From the NCBI GenBank assembly GCA_050299335.1, contig JBNKVT010000050.1:1-51378 (forward strand): DNA of 51,378 nucleotides. Direction: 5' to 3'. The translations under genes and the position numbers were made by a program. How positions within the stretch are numbered: the stretch's first letter is position 1; every line of letters starts with the position of its first letter. The notes under the pieces were generated by a model. That model had not been told where the DNA came from. It did not search any database and saw only the letters and a program-made list of their open reading frames with translations. The DNA is from JBNKVT01 sp050299335 (GTDB lineage Bacteria; Pseudomonadota; Alphaproteobacteria; Rhodobacterales; Rhodobacteraceae). Shown piece by piece: positions 16,263 through 23,747 of the stretch.

Positions 16263-17039
16263 CTACATCGTCCTTTCGACCATCATCTTCTTGATCTCGG
16301 CAATCGATTTCGCCGGGTTCAGACCCTTCGGACAAGTCTTGGTGCAGTTCATGATCGTGTGGCAGCGATAAAGCTTGAACGGATCCTCAAGATCATCCAA
16401 CCGCTCGCCCGTCGCCTCGTCGCGGCTGTCGATGATCCAGCGATAGGCGTGCAACAGCGCCGCCGGGCCGAGATAGCGGTCGGAGTTCCACCAGTAGGAA
16501 GGGCACGAGGTCGAACAGGACGCGCACATCACGCATTCGTAAAGACCGTCCAGCTTCTTGCGGTCCTCGATCGACTGGCGCCATTCCTTTGCCGGGCGGT
16601 TGGTCTTGGTCTCCAGCCAGGGCATGATGCTGGCGTGCTGGGCATAGAAATGCGTCAGGTCCGGGACAAGGTCCTTGACCACCTCCATATGGGGCAGGGG
16701 ATAGATCTTCACATCGCCCTCGACCTCGTCCAGCCCGTAGATGCAGGCCAGCGTGTTGATCCCGTCGATATTCATCGCGCAGGACCCGCAGATACCCTCG
16801 CGGCAGGAGCGGCGGAAGGTGAGCGTAGGATCGATCTCGTTCTTGATCTTGATGAGCGCGTCCAGAACCATCGGCCCGCATTCGTCGAGATTGAGCCAAT
16901 AGGTGTCCAGCCGCGGATTCTGGCCGCTATCGGGATCGTAGCGATAGATCTTGAACGCCCGCACATTGGCCCCGGCCGGCTTGGGCCAGGTCTTGCCGAC
17001 CACGATGCGGGAGTTCTTCGGAAGGGTCAGTTCAACCAC
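16263..17039 (-). CDS. sdhB: Succinate dehydrogenase iron-sulfur subunit, complete copy
   Basis: This 258-aa subunit carries the [2Fe-2S], [4Fe-4S] and [3Fe-4S] clusters that link SdhA flavin to ubiquinone (TCA cycle and complex II, cytoplasmic face of the inner membrane). Cysteine sets CREGICGSCAMN, CVMCASCSTSCPSYWW and CHTIMNCTKTCPKGL are complete, as is the expected N-terminus (VELTLPKNSRIVVGKTWPKP). The start is GTG at 17037-17039, inside the last 13 bases of the FkbM gene, which reads in another frame. In related genomes sdhB directly follows sdhA and small genes; here the FkbM gene lies in between. A second, truncated copy lies about 1 kb downstream. Confidence 0.96.
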   Translation of the reverse strand: MVELTLPKNSRIVVGKTWPKPAGANVRAFKIYRYDPDSGQNPRLDTYWLNLDECGPMVLDALIKIKNEIDPTLTFRRSCREGICGSCAMNIDGINTLACIYGLDEVEGDVKIYPLPHMEVVKDLVPDLTHFYAQHASIMPWLETKTNRPAKEWRQSIEDRKKLDGLYECVMCASCSTSCPSYWWNSDRYLGPAALLHAYRWIIDSRDEATGERLDDLEDPFKLYRCHTIMNCTKTCPKGLNPAKSIAEIKKMMVERTM

Positions 17040-17785
17040 GGCTCGTACTCCTGTGTGTCCTCAAACCTGTATCCATTCACGCGGCATCCCAGGGTGTGAA
17101 CAGCATATCGAAAAAAACGCGGCCGCGTATCGCCATCATGGATCTTCAACTGGTCAATCGGATCGTGCAGTTCCAGCCCGTATTTGGCCATGAGCGCGAT
17201 CATCTTGCCGGGCGGCTCGAAGCCTTCGAAACGCTTGGTAACCGTGAATTCCAGAATGACGAAGTCAGCCCTTTCAAGCTTCTTGCGCGCGCCCTTGAGC
17301 ACTTCCAGTTCAAAACCTTCGGTATCCACCTTTATGCCGACGCGGCCTTCATAATCGGCCATGATAGAATCGTAGGTCATCATTTCGACCTCGTGTTCCC
17401 GGTACTCGACAAAGGCCGCGCCGGAAATGTCGATACGCTCCATGGTACTGACCGCGTTCAGGTGATGGCGCTTGTTGCGATTGTTGGGCACCTGCAGGGT
17501 GATCTTGCCCTTCCTTGGTCCGACCGCAACCTCCTTGAAATCGTAGCCGATCTTACCCTGCCAGTTCTTGTCGAGCCGCTTCCGGTTCGCCGCAAACAGG
17601 TCGATTGGCACGAATTTCTTGTCGGGAAAGGCGTTGTACAGGAACGGGGTACCTGAATGGACACCGATATCGACAACAAGGTCGGGATCGAATGCGTACT
17701 GATCCAGATAGAGCCTGGAAAGCCTGTTCGGCGCAATACGCAGGCCCCGTTGCTTCAGTTCATTTTGGACCTTGTTGGGAATCAT
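17027..17785 (-). CDS. FkbM-family SAM-dependent methyltransferase
   Basis: This 252-aa protein has the Rossmann SAM-binding start DPDLVVDIGVHSGTPF followed by FVPIDLF, and the FkbM signature YEGRVGIKVDTEGFELEVLKGA (about residues 144-165), then ADFVILEFTV. FkbM enzymes O-methylate sugars or small molecules, often in surface polysaccharide loci. Base composition looks lower in GC than neighbouring sdh genes, which suggests recent acquisition. Its stop codon is formed within the sdhB start region (overlap 13 bases). Its ATG overlaps, as ATGA, the stop of a short upstream open remnant. It is unrelated to succinate oxidation. Confidence 0.85.
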   Translation of the reverse strand: MIPNKVQNELKQRGLRIAPNRLSRLYLDQYAFDPDLVVDIGVHSGTPFLYNAFPDKKFVPIDLFAANRKRLDKNWQGKIGYDFKEVAVGPRKGKITLQVPNNRNKRHHLNAVSTMERIDISGAAFVEYREHEVEMMTYDSIMADYEGRVGIKVDTEGFELEVLKGARKKLERADFVILEFTVTKRFEGFEPPGKMIALMAKYGLELHDPIDQLKIHDGDTRPRFFRYAVHTLGCRVNGYRFEDTQEYEPWLN

Positions 17786-17975
17786 GTCTTGTCCGTGGGT
17801 GCTTTGTCCGGGCTGTCATTGCTGGCTTCAGCGAATACGGACCATCCTTGCCGCAAGGCTTCGGAAGCCAGCAGCCCGCGCGCTGCCGCGATCACGGGAG
17901 ACACGGACACGCGGCTGCCATATGGGCCACCGGGTATTCCTGTTGCAAGCGAATGAATGGCGCGACCCTGCATGC
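17782..17975 (-). pseudogene. Possible 3' remnant of an unidentified gene
   Basis: Between the lipoprotein stop and the FkbM start the minus strand is open for about 64 codons (GMQGRAIHSLATGIPGGPYG onward, ending SPDKAPTDKT). Its TGA overlaps the FkbM ATG as ATGA, a typical operon junction. There is no start of its own; the frame simply runs out into the lipoprotein gene. This fits the 3' end of a gene cut off when the FkbM segment was joined to the sdh operon. I do not recognise the protein, and chance openness in high-GC DNA is the alternative. Confidence 0.4.
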
Positions 17976-18407
17976 CTAGTTGCCCGCCGCCCATTCCGTC
18001 AGTGTCCCGCCTTCGCGGATGAACCGGTAAGCCGCCTGGCGCTCGTCATCCGACAACCCGTTCCAGATTTTCTGTTCCTCGCCAGTGAAGGTCAAAGCGC
18101 CCTCGGCCGACAGCTTGTTCGGAGCGTTGTCGCCAAAGCGACGCACCATGCAGTCGTCAAAGACCTTCGAATTGCGCTGATCGCGGACGAAGCCCTCGAC
18201 TGTCACCACCTCGACGAACCGGTCACCCTTGCGCGCCAGCTTCGTGTTCTCGTTCGGCAGCGCGTCGCGGGCCTCGAAATAGCACGCCTTTTCGATGTCG
18301 TTGTTGAATTTCGGCGTCGGCTCGGACACGCCGCAGCCGCTGACAAACAGGGCCAGGGCCGCCGCTCCGGAAATGCTCTTTACCACTCTCGTGTCTGCCT
18401 TCGTCAT
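17976..18407 (-). CDS. Small lipoprotein of the sdh operon, unknown function
   Basis: This 143-aa protein has a lipobox-like signal sequence (SISGAAALALFVSGCGVSEPT), so it is probably a lipid-anchored periplasmic protein. The mature part has paired cysteines (ACYFEARDAL and DDCMVRRFGD) and a helical C-terminus. I recognise no enzymatic motif. ATG 18405-18407 follows GGGAAGGGTAAGG. It comes 19 bases after the preceding lipoprotein gene, so it is in the sdh transcript. Rhodobacterales often carry a small unknown gene between sdhA and sdhB (recollection). Confidence 0.78.
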   Translation of the reverse strand: MTKADTRVVKSISGAAALALFVSGCGVSEPTPKFNNDIEKACYFEARDALPNENTKLARKGDRFVEVVTVEGFVRDQRNSKVFDDCMVRRFGDNAPNKLSAEGALTFTGEEQKIWNGLSDDERQAAYRFIREGGTLTEWAAGN

Positions 18408-18426
18408 CGCCTTACCCTTCCCAGGA

Positions 18427-18663
18427 TCAACCGCCGCAAGCCTTGAAGCTCTTGCCGGTTGCCATGCATGCATTGATCTTGGCCCTGGCCTCCGGTGTGT
18501 AAAACTGCCAGGCCTCCCGTTCGGACGCGGTCAGTCCGTCCGGTCGGGACGTGTCGCCAGCGACCGTCGCGGTGGCATCCTCGCCGTCTGAGGTGGTCTC
18601 CACCGGCTCGCAGCCCAGTAGTGCGACCGAAACCGCGCCCAGAAGTACCAGTCGTGCAATCAT
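18427..18663 (-). CDS. Very small lipoprotein after sdhA, unknown function
   Basis: This 78-aa protein has a lipobox (MIARLVLLGAVSVALLGCEP), leaving a mature peptide of about 60 residues. The rest is acidic and Thr-rich, then TASEREAWQFYTPEARAKIN with two cysteines near the end (ACMATGKSFKACGG). The ATG lies 16 bases after the sdhA stop. The repeated placement of small Cys-containing lipoproteins within the complex II operon hints at an assembly or maintenance role, but nothing in the sequence proves it. Confidence 0.75.
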   Translation of the reverse strand: MIARLVLLGAVSVALLGCEPVETTSDGEDATATVAGDTSRPDGLTASEREAWQFYTPEARAKINACMATGKSFKACGG

Positions 18664-18679
18664 TCCTATCCCCTTCCAG

Positions 18680-20485
18680 TCAGTAAACCCGCGCCTTGGG
18701 CGCGATTTTCTTCGGATCGATCCCGCCCTGATCCGGCGTGGTCAGTGGATCGACATGAACATCACGATAGCTCAGTTTCACCGCATTGCCATCCATCCGC
18801 GCCAGCGTGTGCTTGCGCCAGTTGGTGTCGTCGCGGTCCGGGTGATCCTCCTGCGCATGCGCCCCGCGGCTTTCCTTGCGGGCCTCGGCCGAGACGATGG
18901 TGGTCAGCGCGTTCGGCATCAGATTGTCGAGCTCCAGCGTCTCCATCAGGTCCGAGTTCCAGATCAGCGACCGGTCCGAGACCTTGATGTCATCCATCTG
19001 TGCCGCGACCTCGGCCATCTTCTCGCAGCCTTCCTTCAGCGTCTTGTCGGTGCGGAAGACGGCGGCATCCTCCTGCATGGTCTTCTGCATGGTCAGGCGC
19101 AACTCGGCGGTTGGCGTCGAGCCTTTGGCGTTCCTCAGCCGGTCAAACCGCTCCATCGCCTTCTCGACCGACGCTTCGTTCAGCGGCCGGTTCGCCTCAC
19201 TAGGGTTCACGACCTCACCCGCTCTGATCGCCGCCGCCCGGCCAAAGACCACAAGGTCAATCAGCGAGTTCGACCCCAGCCGGTTCGCCCCGTGAACGCT
19301 CGCACAGCCGGCCTCGCCCACTGCCATCAGCCCGGGCAGGATGCGGTCGTGATCGCTATCGGTCGGGTCCAGCACCTCGCCCCAATAGTTGGTCGGTATC
19401 CCGCCCATATTGTAATGCACCGTCGGCAGTACCGGGATCGGGGCCTTGGTCACATCGACCCCGGCAAAGATGCGCGCACTTTCCGATATCCCCGGCAACC
19501 GCTCGGCCAGCGCCTCTTTCGGCAGGTGATCGAGATGCAGGAAGATATGGTCCTTCTCAGGCCCCACGCCGCGACCCTCTCGGATTTCCATGGTCATGCA
19601 GCGGCTCACCACGTCGCGCGAGGCCAGGTCCTTGTAGGTCGGTGCATACCGCTCCATGAACCGCTCGCCCTCGGAGTTGGTCAGATACCCGCCCTCCCCG
19701 CGCGCCCCTTCGGTAATCAGACAGCCCGCACCATAGATCCCCGTCGGATGGAACTGCACGAACTCCATATCCTGCAAGGGCAGCCCCTGCCGCGCCACCA
19801 TCCCGCCACCGTCGCCAGTGCAGGTATGGGCCGAAGTCGCACTGAAATAGGCCCGCCCATAGCCCCCGGTCGCCAGCACCACCATCTTGGCGCTGAACCG
19901 ATGCATGGTCCCGTCATCCAGCTTCCACGCGATCACCCCCTGACAGGACCCATCCTCGGCCATGATCAGATCGATGGCGAAATACTCGATGAAGAACTCG
20001 GCATTGTTCTTCAGGCTCTGACCGTAAAGCGTATGCAGGATCGCATGCCCCGTCCGGTCAGCCGCCGCACAGGTCCGCTGCACCGGCGGCCCCTCGCCAA
20101 ATTCCGTCGTATGCCCGCCAAAGGGCCGCTGATAGATCTTGCCCTCTTCGGTGCGAGAGAACGGAACCCCATAATGCTCCAGCTCGTACACCGCCTTCGG
20201 CGCCTCCCGCGCGAGATACTCCATCGCATCGGTATCCCCCAGCCAGTCCGAGCCCTTCACCGTGTCATAGAGATGCCACTGCCAGCTGTCCGGCCCCATG
20301 TTCCCGAGGCTCGCCGCGATCCCGCCCTGCGCGGCCACCGTATGGGACCGCGTCGGGAAGACCTTGGTCACACAAGCTGTCTTAAGCCCCTGCTCGGCCA
20401 TCCCCAGCGTGGCGCGCAGACCCGAGCCACCGGCCCCGACCACCACCACGTCATATTCATGATCGATGAATTCATATGCGGACAT
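18680..20485 (-). CDS. sdhA: Succinate dehydrogenase flavoprotein subunit
   Basis: This 601-aa catalytic subunit of complex II oxidises succinate to fumarate using covalently bound FAD. The N-terminal dinucleotide-binding motif is VVVVGAGGSGLRATLG. The His in TRSHTVAAQGGIAASLG is the usual FAD attachment site. Active-site segments FHPTGIYGAGCLITEGARGEGG, SRDVVSR and VHGANRLGSNSLIDL are complete. ATG 20483-20485 gives the usual start (MSAYEFIDHEYDVVVVG); the frame extends upstream without support. It follows sdhD by 14 bases. Confidence 0.98.
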   Translation of the reverse strand: MSAYEFIDHEYDVVVVGAGGSGLRATLGMAEQGLKTACVTKVFPTRSHTVAAQGGIAASLGNMGPDSWQWHLYDTVKGSDWLGDTDAMEYLAREAPKAVYELEHYGVPFSRTEEGKIYQRPFGGHTTEFGEGPPVQRTCAAADRTGHAILHTLYGQSLKNNAEFFIEYFAIDLIMAEDGSCQGVIAWKLDDGTMHRFSAKMVVLATGGYGRAYFSATSAHTCTGDGGGMVARQGLPLQDMEFVQFHPTGIYGAGCLITEGARGEGGYLTNSEGERFMERYAPTYKDLASRDVVSRCMTMEIREGRGVGPEKDHIFLHLDHLPKEALAERLPGISESARIFAGVDVTKAPIPVLPTVHYNMGGIPTNYWGEVLDPTDSDHDRILPGLMAVGEAGCASVHGANRLGSNSLIDLVVFGRAAAIRAGEVVNPSEANRPLNEASVEKAMERFDRLRNAKGSTPTAELRLTMQKTMQEDAAVFRTDKTLKEGCEKMAEVAAQMDDIKVSDRSLIWNSDLMETLELDNLMPNALTTIVSAEARKESRGAHAQEDHPDRDDTNWRKHTLARMDGNAVKLSYRDVHVDPLTTPDQGGIDPKKIAPKARVY

Positions 20486-20499
20486 GGACGACCCCGATC

Positions 20500-20880
20500 T
20501 CAGGCAGTGAAAGCAATTTTGGCGACGGCAAAGACGCCCGACAGGCCGAAGGCCCAGCACAACAGGATATTGGCCAGCAACAGCCCCGTCCGGGCCGCCT
20601 TGCCATGGATGTAGTCCTCGATCACCACCTGCAGCCCCAGCTTCAGGTGGTAAAAGGCGGTCCCCAGAAACAGGATGGCCACGATGGCATTGAAAGGCCG
20701 GCCATAGATGGCGCGAACCTCCTCTAGCGAACTGCCCATCGCCTGGGCAAAGGTGAAGATGAACAACAGCGTCAGCGGCACCAAGGCCACCGCCGTGATC
20801 CGCTGCACCGAGAAATGATGCGTCCCCTCCTTGGCCGAGCCAAGCCCGTCAACGCGCGACCGATCCGTCTGATAACTCAT
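20500..20880 (-). CDS. sdhD: Succinate dehydrogenase membrane anchor subunit
   Basis: A 126-aa inner-membrane protein with three hydrophobic helices (VALVPLTLLFIFTFAQAM, AIVAILFLGTAFYHLKLGLQ, LLLANILLCWAFGLSGVF). HLKLGLQVVIEDYIH is the haem b/quinone motif of the SdhD family, and the N-terminal HHFSVQRITAV segment is also typical. It sits 10 bases after sdhC and 14 bases before sdhA. Confidence 0.95.
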   Translation of the reverse strand: MSYQTDRSRVDGLGSAKEGTHHFSVQRITAVALVPLTLLFIFTFAQAMGSSLEEVRAIYGRPFNAIVAILFLGTAFYHLKLGLQVVIEDYIHGKAARTGLLLANILLCWAFGLSGVFAVAKIAFTA

Positions 20881-20890
20881 CGCCGCCTCC

Positions 20891-21274
20891 TCACATCACG
20901 ATCAGGGTGAAGATCGTCAGCGCGACAGCCGCCGTACAGGCGATCACCCCCGATTTCTCGACATCTTCCAGCTCGAACCCGCGGCCGACATCCCAGATCA
21001 GATGCCTGATCCCGTTGCAGAAATGATACCAGAGCGCGAACAGAAACCCGATCATGATCAGCCCGCCCAGCCACGAGGTCATGATCCCGTCGGCCACCGC
21101 AAAGGCCGCCTCGCCGCTGGCCGCGGCCAGAAACCACCAGACGATCAGCATCGCGCCCACGGCCATCGCCACCCCGGTCGCCCGGTGCAGGATCGACATG
21201 ATGGCGTTCAGTTGCCATTTCCAAACCGTCAGATGCGGAGAAATCGGACGCGGTCGCGCCTTGCCGTCGGACAT
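20891..21274 (-). CDS. sdhC: Succinate dehydrogenase cytochrome b556 subunit
   Basis: A 127-aa membrane anchor with the family marks RPISPHLTVWKWQLNAIMSILHR (quinone-site Ser and Arg) and HFCNGIRHLIWDVG (axial haem His region), plus three transmembrane helices. It is the first gene of the sdhCDA operon. A strong Shine-Dalgarno AGGAGG (minus strand, 21279-21284) lies 5 bases upstream of the ATG. The promoter should lie in the next 150 bases upstream, before the repeat at 21446. Confidence 0.96.
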   Translation of the reverse strand: MSDGKARPRPISPHLTVWKWQLNAIMSILHRATGVAMAVGAMLIVWWFLAAASGEAAFAVADGIMTSWLGGLIMIGFLFALWYHFCNGIRHLIWDVGRGFELEDVEKSGVIACTAAVALTIFTLIVM

Positions 21275-21445
21275 AGGGCCTCCTGTCGGCTACTGGCTGG
21301 TCTGCACGCCGCTGGCGTCAGACAGGAATTCGCTCGGGTTCTATCCCGGTTTCGGCCAAGGTCTCAAACCCTTTCTAGATAAATACCTTAGTTTTCGGCG
21401 AACGCAAATGCCGCATCGCACAACCGACAACAATACCCGCCCTCC

Positions 21446-21540
21446 CCGCAGGCTCCCGGAGGCGTCAGCCGACAGCGCGGTCGAGGTGAGGGCCCCAGCC
21501 CTCGCCGAGATCGCGCTTCCCCCTCAAAGGATATGCTCCG
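21446..21540. repeat. Hairpin-bearing dispersed repeat, copy A
   Basis: About 85-90 bases here recur at 23665-23747. Shared blocks are CCGCAGGCTCCCGGA, then CGACAGCGCGGTCGAGGTGA, then the hairpin GAGGGC-CCCA-GCCCTC, then GCCGAGATCGCGCTTCCCCC. The hairpin arms are conserved while the loop differs (CCCA here, TTCA in copy B). This copy lies between the divergent sdhC and DCC genes. Two copies within 2.3 kb suggest a dispersed family in this genome. Confidence 0.8.
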
Positions 21541-21595
21541 CCTTCCCATCCCCCGCATCCGTCCTTAGATAAAGGGAAACCACCCATGGCCCCAA

Positions 21596-22051
21596 ATGGA
21601 CAGCTTCCCGCCTTTCTCCCACCGCGCCGACCCGAGCGTCCCCGCCTTCCCCGACGAGGGTTGCGTCGCCTTCATGGACGGCGCCTGCGGCCTCTGCTCG
21701 CGCGGCGCCCGTGCCATCGCCCGCTACGACCGAAGACACGAATTCCGTATCGCCACCGTGCAAAGCCCCCTCGGCCGCGCCGTCCTCATCCATTACGGCC
21801 TCGACCCCGACGACCCCTCCACCTGGCTGCTCCTCGAAAACGGCACGGCCTACTCATCCCTCGACGCCGCCATCCGCACCGCCCGCCGCCTCCGAGGCCC
21901 GTGGCTCCTCTTCCTCCCCTTCGCCCTCCTGCCGAAACCGCTCCGCGACCGCCTCTACCGCCTCGTCGCCCGCAACCGCTACCGCCTGATGGGCCGCGCC
22001 GAGCTTTGCGCCCTCCCTGACCCCGAACTCCGCGCCCGGCTGATCGAATGA
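21596..22051 (+). CDS. DCC-family (DUF393) thiol-disulfide oxidoreductase-like protein
   Basis: A 151-aa soluble protein with the family's namesake motif near the N-terminus, CVAFMDGACGLCSRGARAI (DGxCxLC), followed by RHEFRIATVQSPLGRAVL. Later comes a hydrophobic helix with Pro and Arg (LLFLPFALLPKPLRDRLYRLVARNRYR). The family is predicted to have a thioredoxin-like fold with unknown substrates. The codons end overwhelmingly in C. The ATG of the next gene overlaps its stop as ATGA, so the two are coupled. Confidence 0.88.
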   Translation: MDSFPPFSHRADPSVPAFPDEGCVAFMDGACGLCSRGARAIARYDRRHEFRIATVQSPLGRAVLIHYGLDPDDPSTWLLLENGTAYSSLDAAIRTARRLRGPWLLFLPFALLPKPLRDRLYRLVARNRYRLMGRAELCALPDPELRARLIE

Positions 22052-23706
22052 AAATCCTGATCCTCGGCGGCACCGGCACCTTCGGCAGCCGCCTCGCCCG
22101 GATGCTCATCGCCGACGGTCACACAGTCACCATCGCCGCCCGCAACATCGCCCGCACCAAGGCCTTCTGCACCCAATATGGCGGCACCCCCCTCACCCTC
22201 TCCCGCGACGCCCCCCTCAGCCAGGCCTTCAACGGCCAGGACATCATCGTCGACGCCGCCGGCCCCTACCAGAACTACGGAGCCGACCCTTACCGCGTCC
22301 CCCGCACCGCCCTTGAAGCAAACGCCCACTATCTCGACCTCTCCGACGACGCCGCCTTCACCACCGGCATCGCCACCCTCGACCCGCTCGCCAGATCCCG
22401 CAACCGCACCGCCCTCTCCGGCGTCTCGTCGGTCCCCGCCCTGTCCTCCGCCGCCGTCGCCACCCTGGCCGAGGGCCTCTCCGAGATCGCCCTCATCCAC
22501 ACCGCCATCCTGCCCGGCAACCGCGCCCCGAGAGGCCGCTCCGTCATGGCTTCCATCCTCTCCCAGACCGGCGCGCCCTTACGGCTCTGGCGCGGCAACC
22601 AATGGATCGAGGCCAAAGGCTGGACCGACACCGTCCGTATCCCGCTCGGCCCCGCCAACCGCCCCGCCTCCCTCATCGGCGCCCCCGACCTCACCCTCTT
22701 CCCCAAGCACTTCAACGCCCGCTCCGTCCTCTTCCGCGCCGGCCTCGAACTGGGGGTCATGCACCACACGCTGCGCCTCCTCGCCCGCCTCCGCCCGCTC
22801 ATCCCGCCCGAGCGCCTCCTCACGCCGCTCCACCACATAGCCCAACTCCTGGAACCCTTCGGCACCGACACCGGCGGCATGATCGTCGAGGTCTCGGGCC
22901 GCACGCCCGAAGGCACCCCCGAAACCCGCCGCTGGACCCTCGAAGCCGCCGCCGGAGACGGCCCCTTCATCCCGGCCATCCCCGCCCGCCTCCTCATCAA
23001 CCGCTGGAGCCACACGCCACCCGAGCCCGGCGCCCGCCCCTGCCTCACCGAATTCACCCTCACCGAAGCCGAAACCGCCCTCTCAGCCCTTGCCACCACC
23101 TGCACGACAGAAACCACCCCGGCCCCCCGCCTCTTCGAAACCGCCCTCGGCCCCACATGGCACCAGATGCCCGCAGAGTTCCACGCCCTCCACGACCTCT
23201 GGGACCGCCTCGAGGCCAAGGGCGAAGCCTCCGTTACCCGAGGCACCTCGCCACTCTCCCGCCTCACCGCCACAATCTTCGGCTTCCCCAAAGCCGCAGA
23301 GCGCCTCCCTGTCACCGTCACAATGACCCGCACCGCAACCGGAGAAACCTGGGAACGAAACTTCGCCGGCCACCGCTTCCGCTCCCACCTCACCCCGGCA
23401 GGCCCCGCCCGCTTCCGTGAACGCTTCGGCCCCTTCACCTTCGAGATGGATCTACCAATCGAAAACCACCGCCTTTCCATGCCCGTCCGCAAAGGCTGGT
23501 TCTTCGGCCTGCCGCTCCCGAAACCGCTCCTCCCGATCAGCGAAACCACCGAGCATGTCGAAAACGACCGCTTCCACTTCGACGTCCGCCTCTCCGCCCC
23601 GCTCGCCGGTCTCCTCGTGCACTACAAGGGCTGGCTCGAGCCCACCGACCACAGCCAATCCCCACCGCAGGCTCCCGGAGCGCAGTCGACAGCGCGGTCG
23701 AGGTGA
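22048..23706 (+). CDS. NAD(P)-binding (saccharopine-dehydrogenase-like) protein with C-terminal DUF4166-like domain
   Basis: This 552-aa protein has a Rossmann start (MKILILGGTGTFGSRLARML) and saccharopine-dehydrogenase-like segments (VDAAGPYQNYG, HYLDLSDDAAF) covering roughly residues 1-360. A C-terminal part from about 370 (ALGPTWHQMPAEFHALHDLW, then GTSPLSRLTATIFGFP, SVPVTVTMTR-type and W-x-R-x-F strings) resembles DUF4166. No reaction is known for this architecture. The last 18 or so codons (after YKGWLEPTDHS) are encoded inside repeat copy B, so its C-terminus and stop look repeat-derived. It is coupled to the DCC gene and has the same strongly C-rich sense strand. Confidence 0.82.
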   Translation: MKILILGGTGTFGSRLARMLIADGHTVTIAARNIARTKAFCTQYGGTPLTLSRDAPLSQAFNGQDIIVDAAGPYQNYGADPYRVPRTALEANAHYLDLSDDAAFTTGIATLDPLARSRNRTALSGVSSVPALSSAAVATLAEGLSEIALIHTAILPGNRAPRGRSVMASILSQTGAPLRLWRGNQWIEAKGWTDTVRIPLGPANRPASLIGAPDLTLFPKHFNARSVLFRAGLELGVMHHTLRLLARLRPLIPPERLLTPLHHIAQLLEPFGTDTGGMIVEVSGRTPEGTPETRRWTLEAAAGDGPFIPAIPARLLINRWSHTPPEPGARPCLTEFTLTEAETALSALATTCTTETTPAPRLFETALGPTWHQMPAEFHALHDLWDRLEAKGEASVTRGTSPLSRLTATIFGFPKAAERLPVTVTMTRTATGETWERNFAGHRFRSHLTPAGPARFRERFGPFTFEMDLPIENHRLSMPVRKGWFFGLPLPKPLLPISETTEHVENDRFHFDVRLSAPLAGLLVHYKGWLEPTDHSQSPPQAPGAQSTARSR

Positions 23707-23747
23707 GGGCTTCAGCCCTCGCCGAGATCGCGCTTCCCCCCTGAAAG
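23665..23747. repeat. Hairpin-bearing dispersed repeat, copy B
   Basis: The partner of the repeat at 21446-21540. Here it holds the stop codons of two convergent genes: the DUF4166 protein stops at 23704-23706 and the RNA methyltransferase at 23712-23714, within the loop of the hairpin GAGGGC-TTCA-GCCCTC (23706-23721). The arms equal those of copy A, while two loop bases and a short indel differ. The hairpin could act as a shared transcription stop, but copy A lies between divergent genes, where a terminator is not needed. Confidence 0.8.

Noticed and set aside
18551..20614. A 687-codon plus-strand frame opposite sdhA
   Set aside because: It mirrors sdhA and its Arg/His/Pro/Gly-rich product has no domain.
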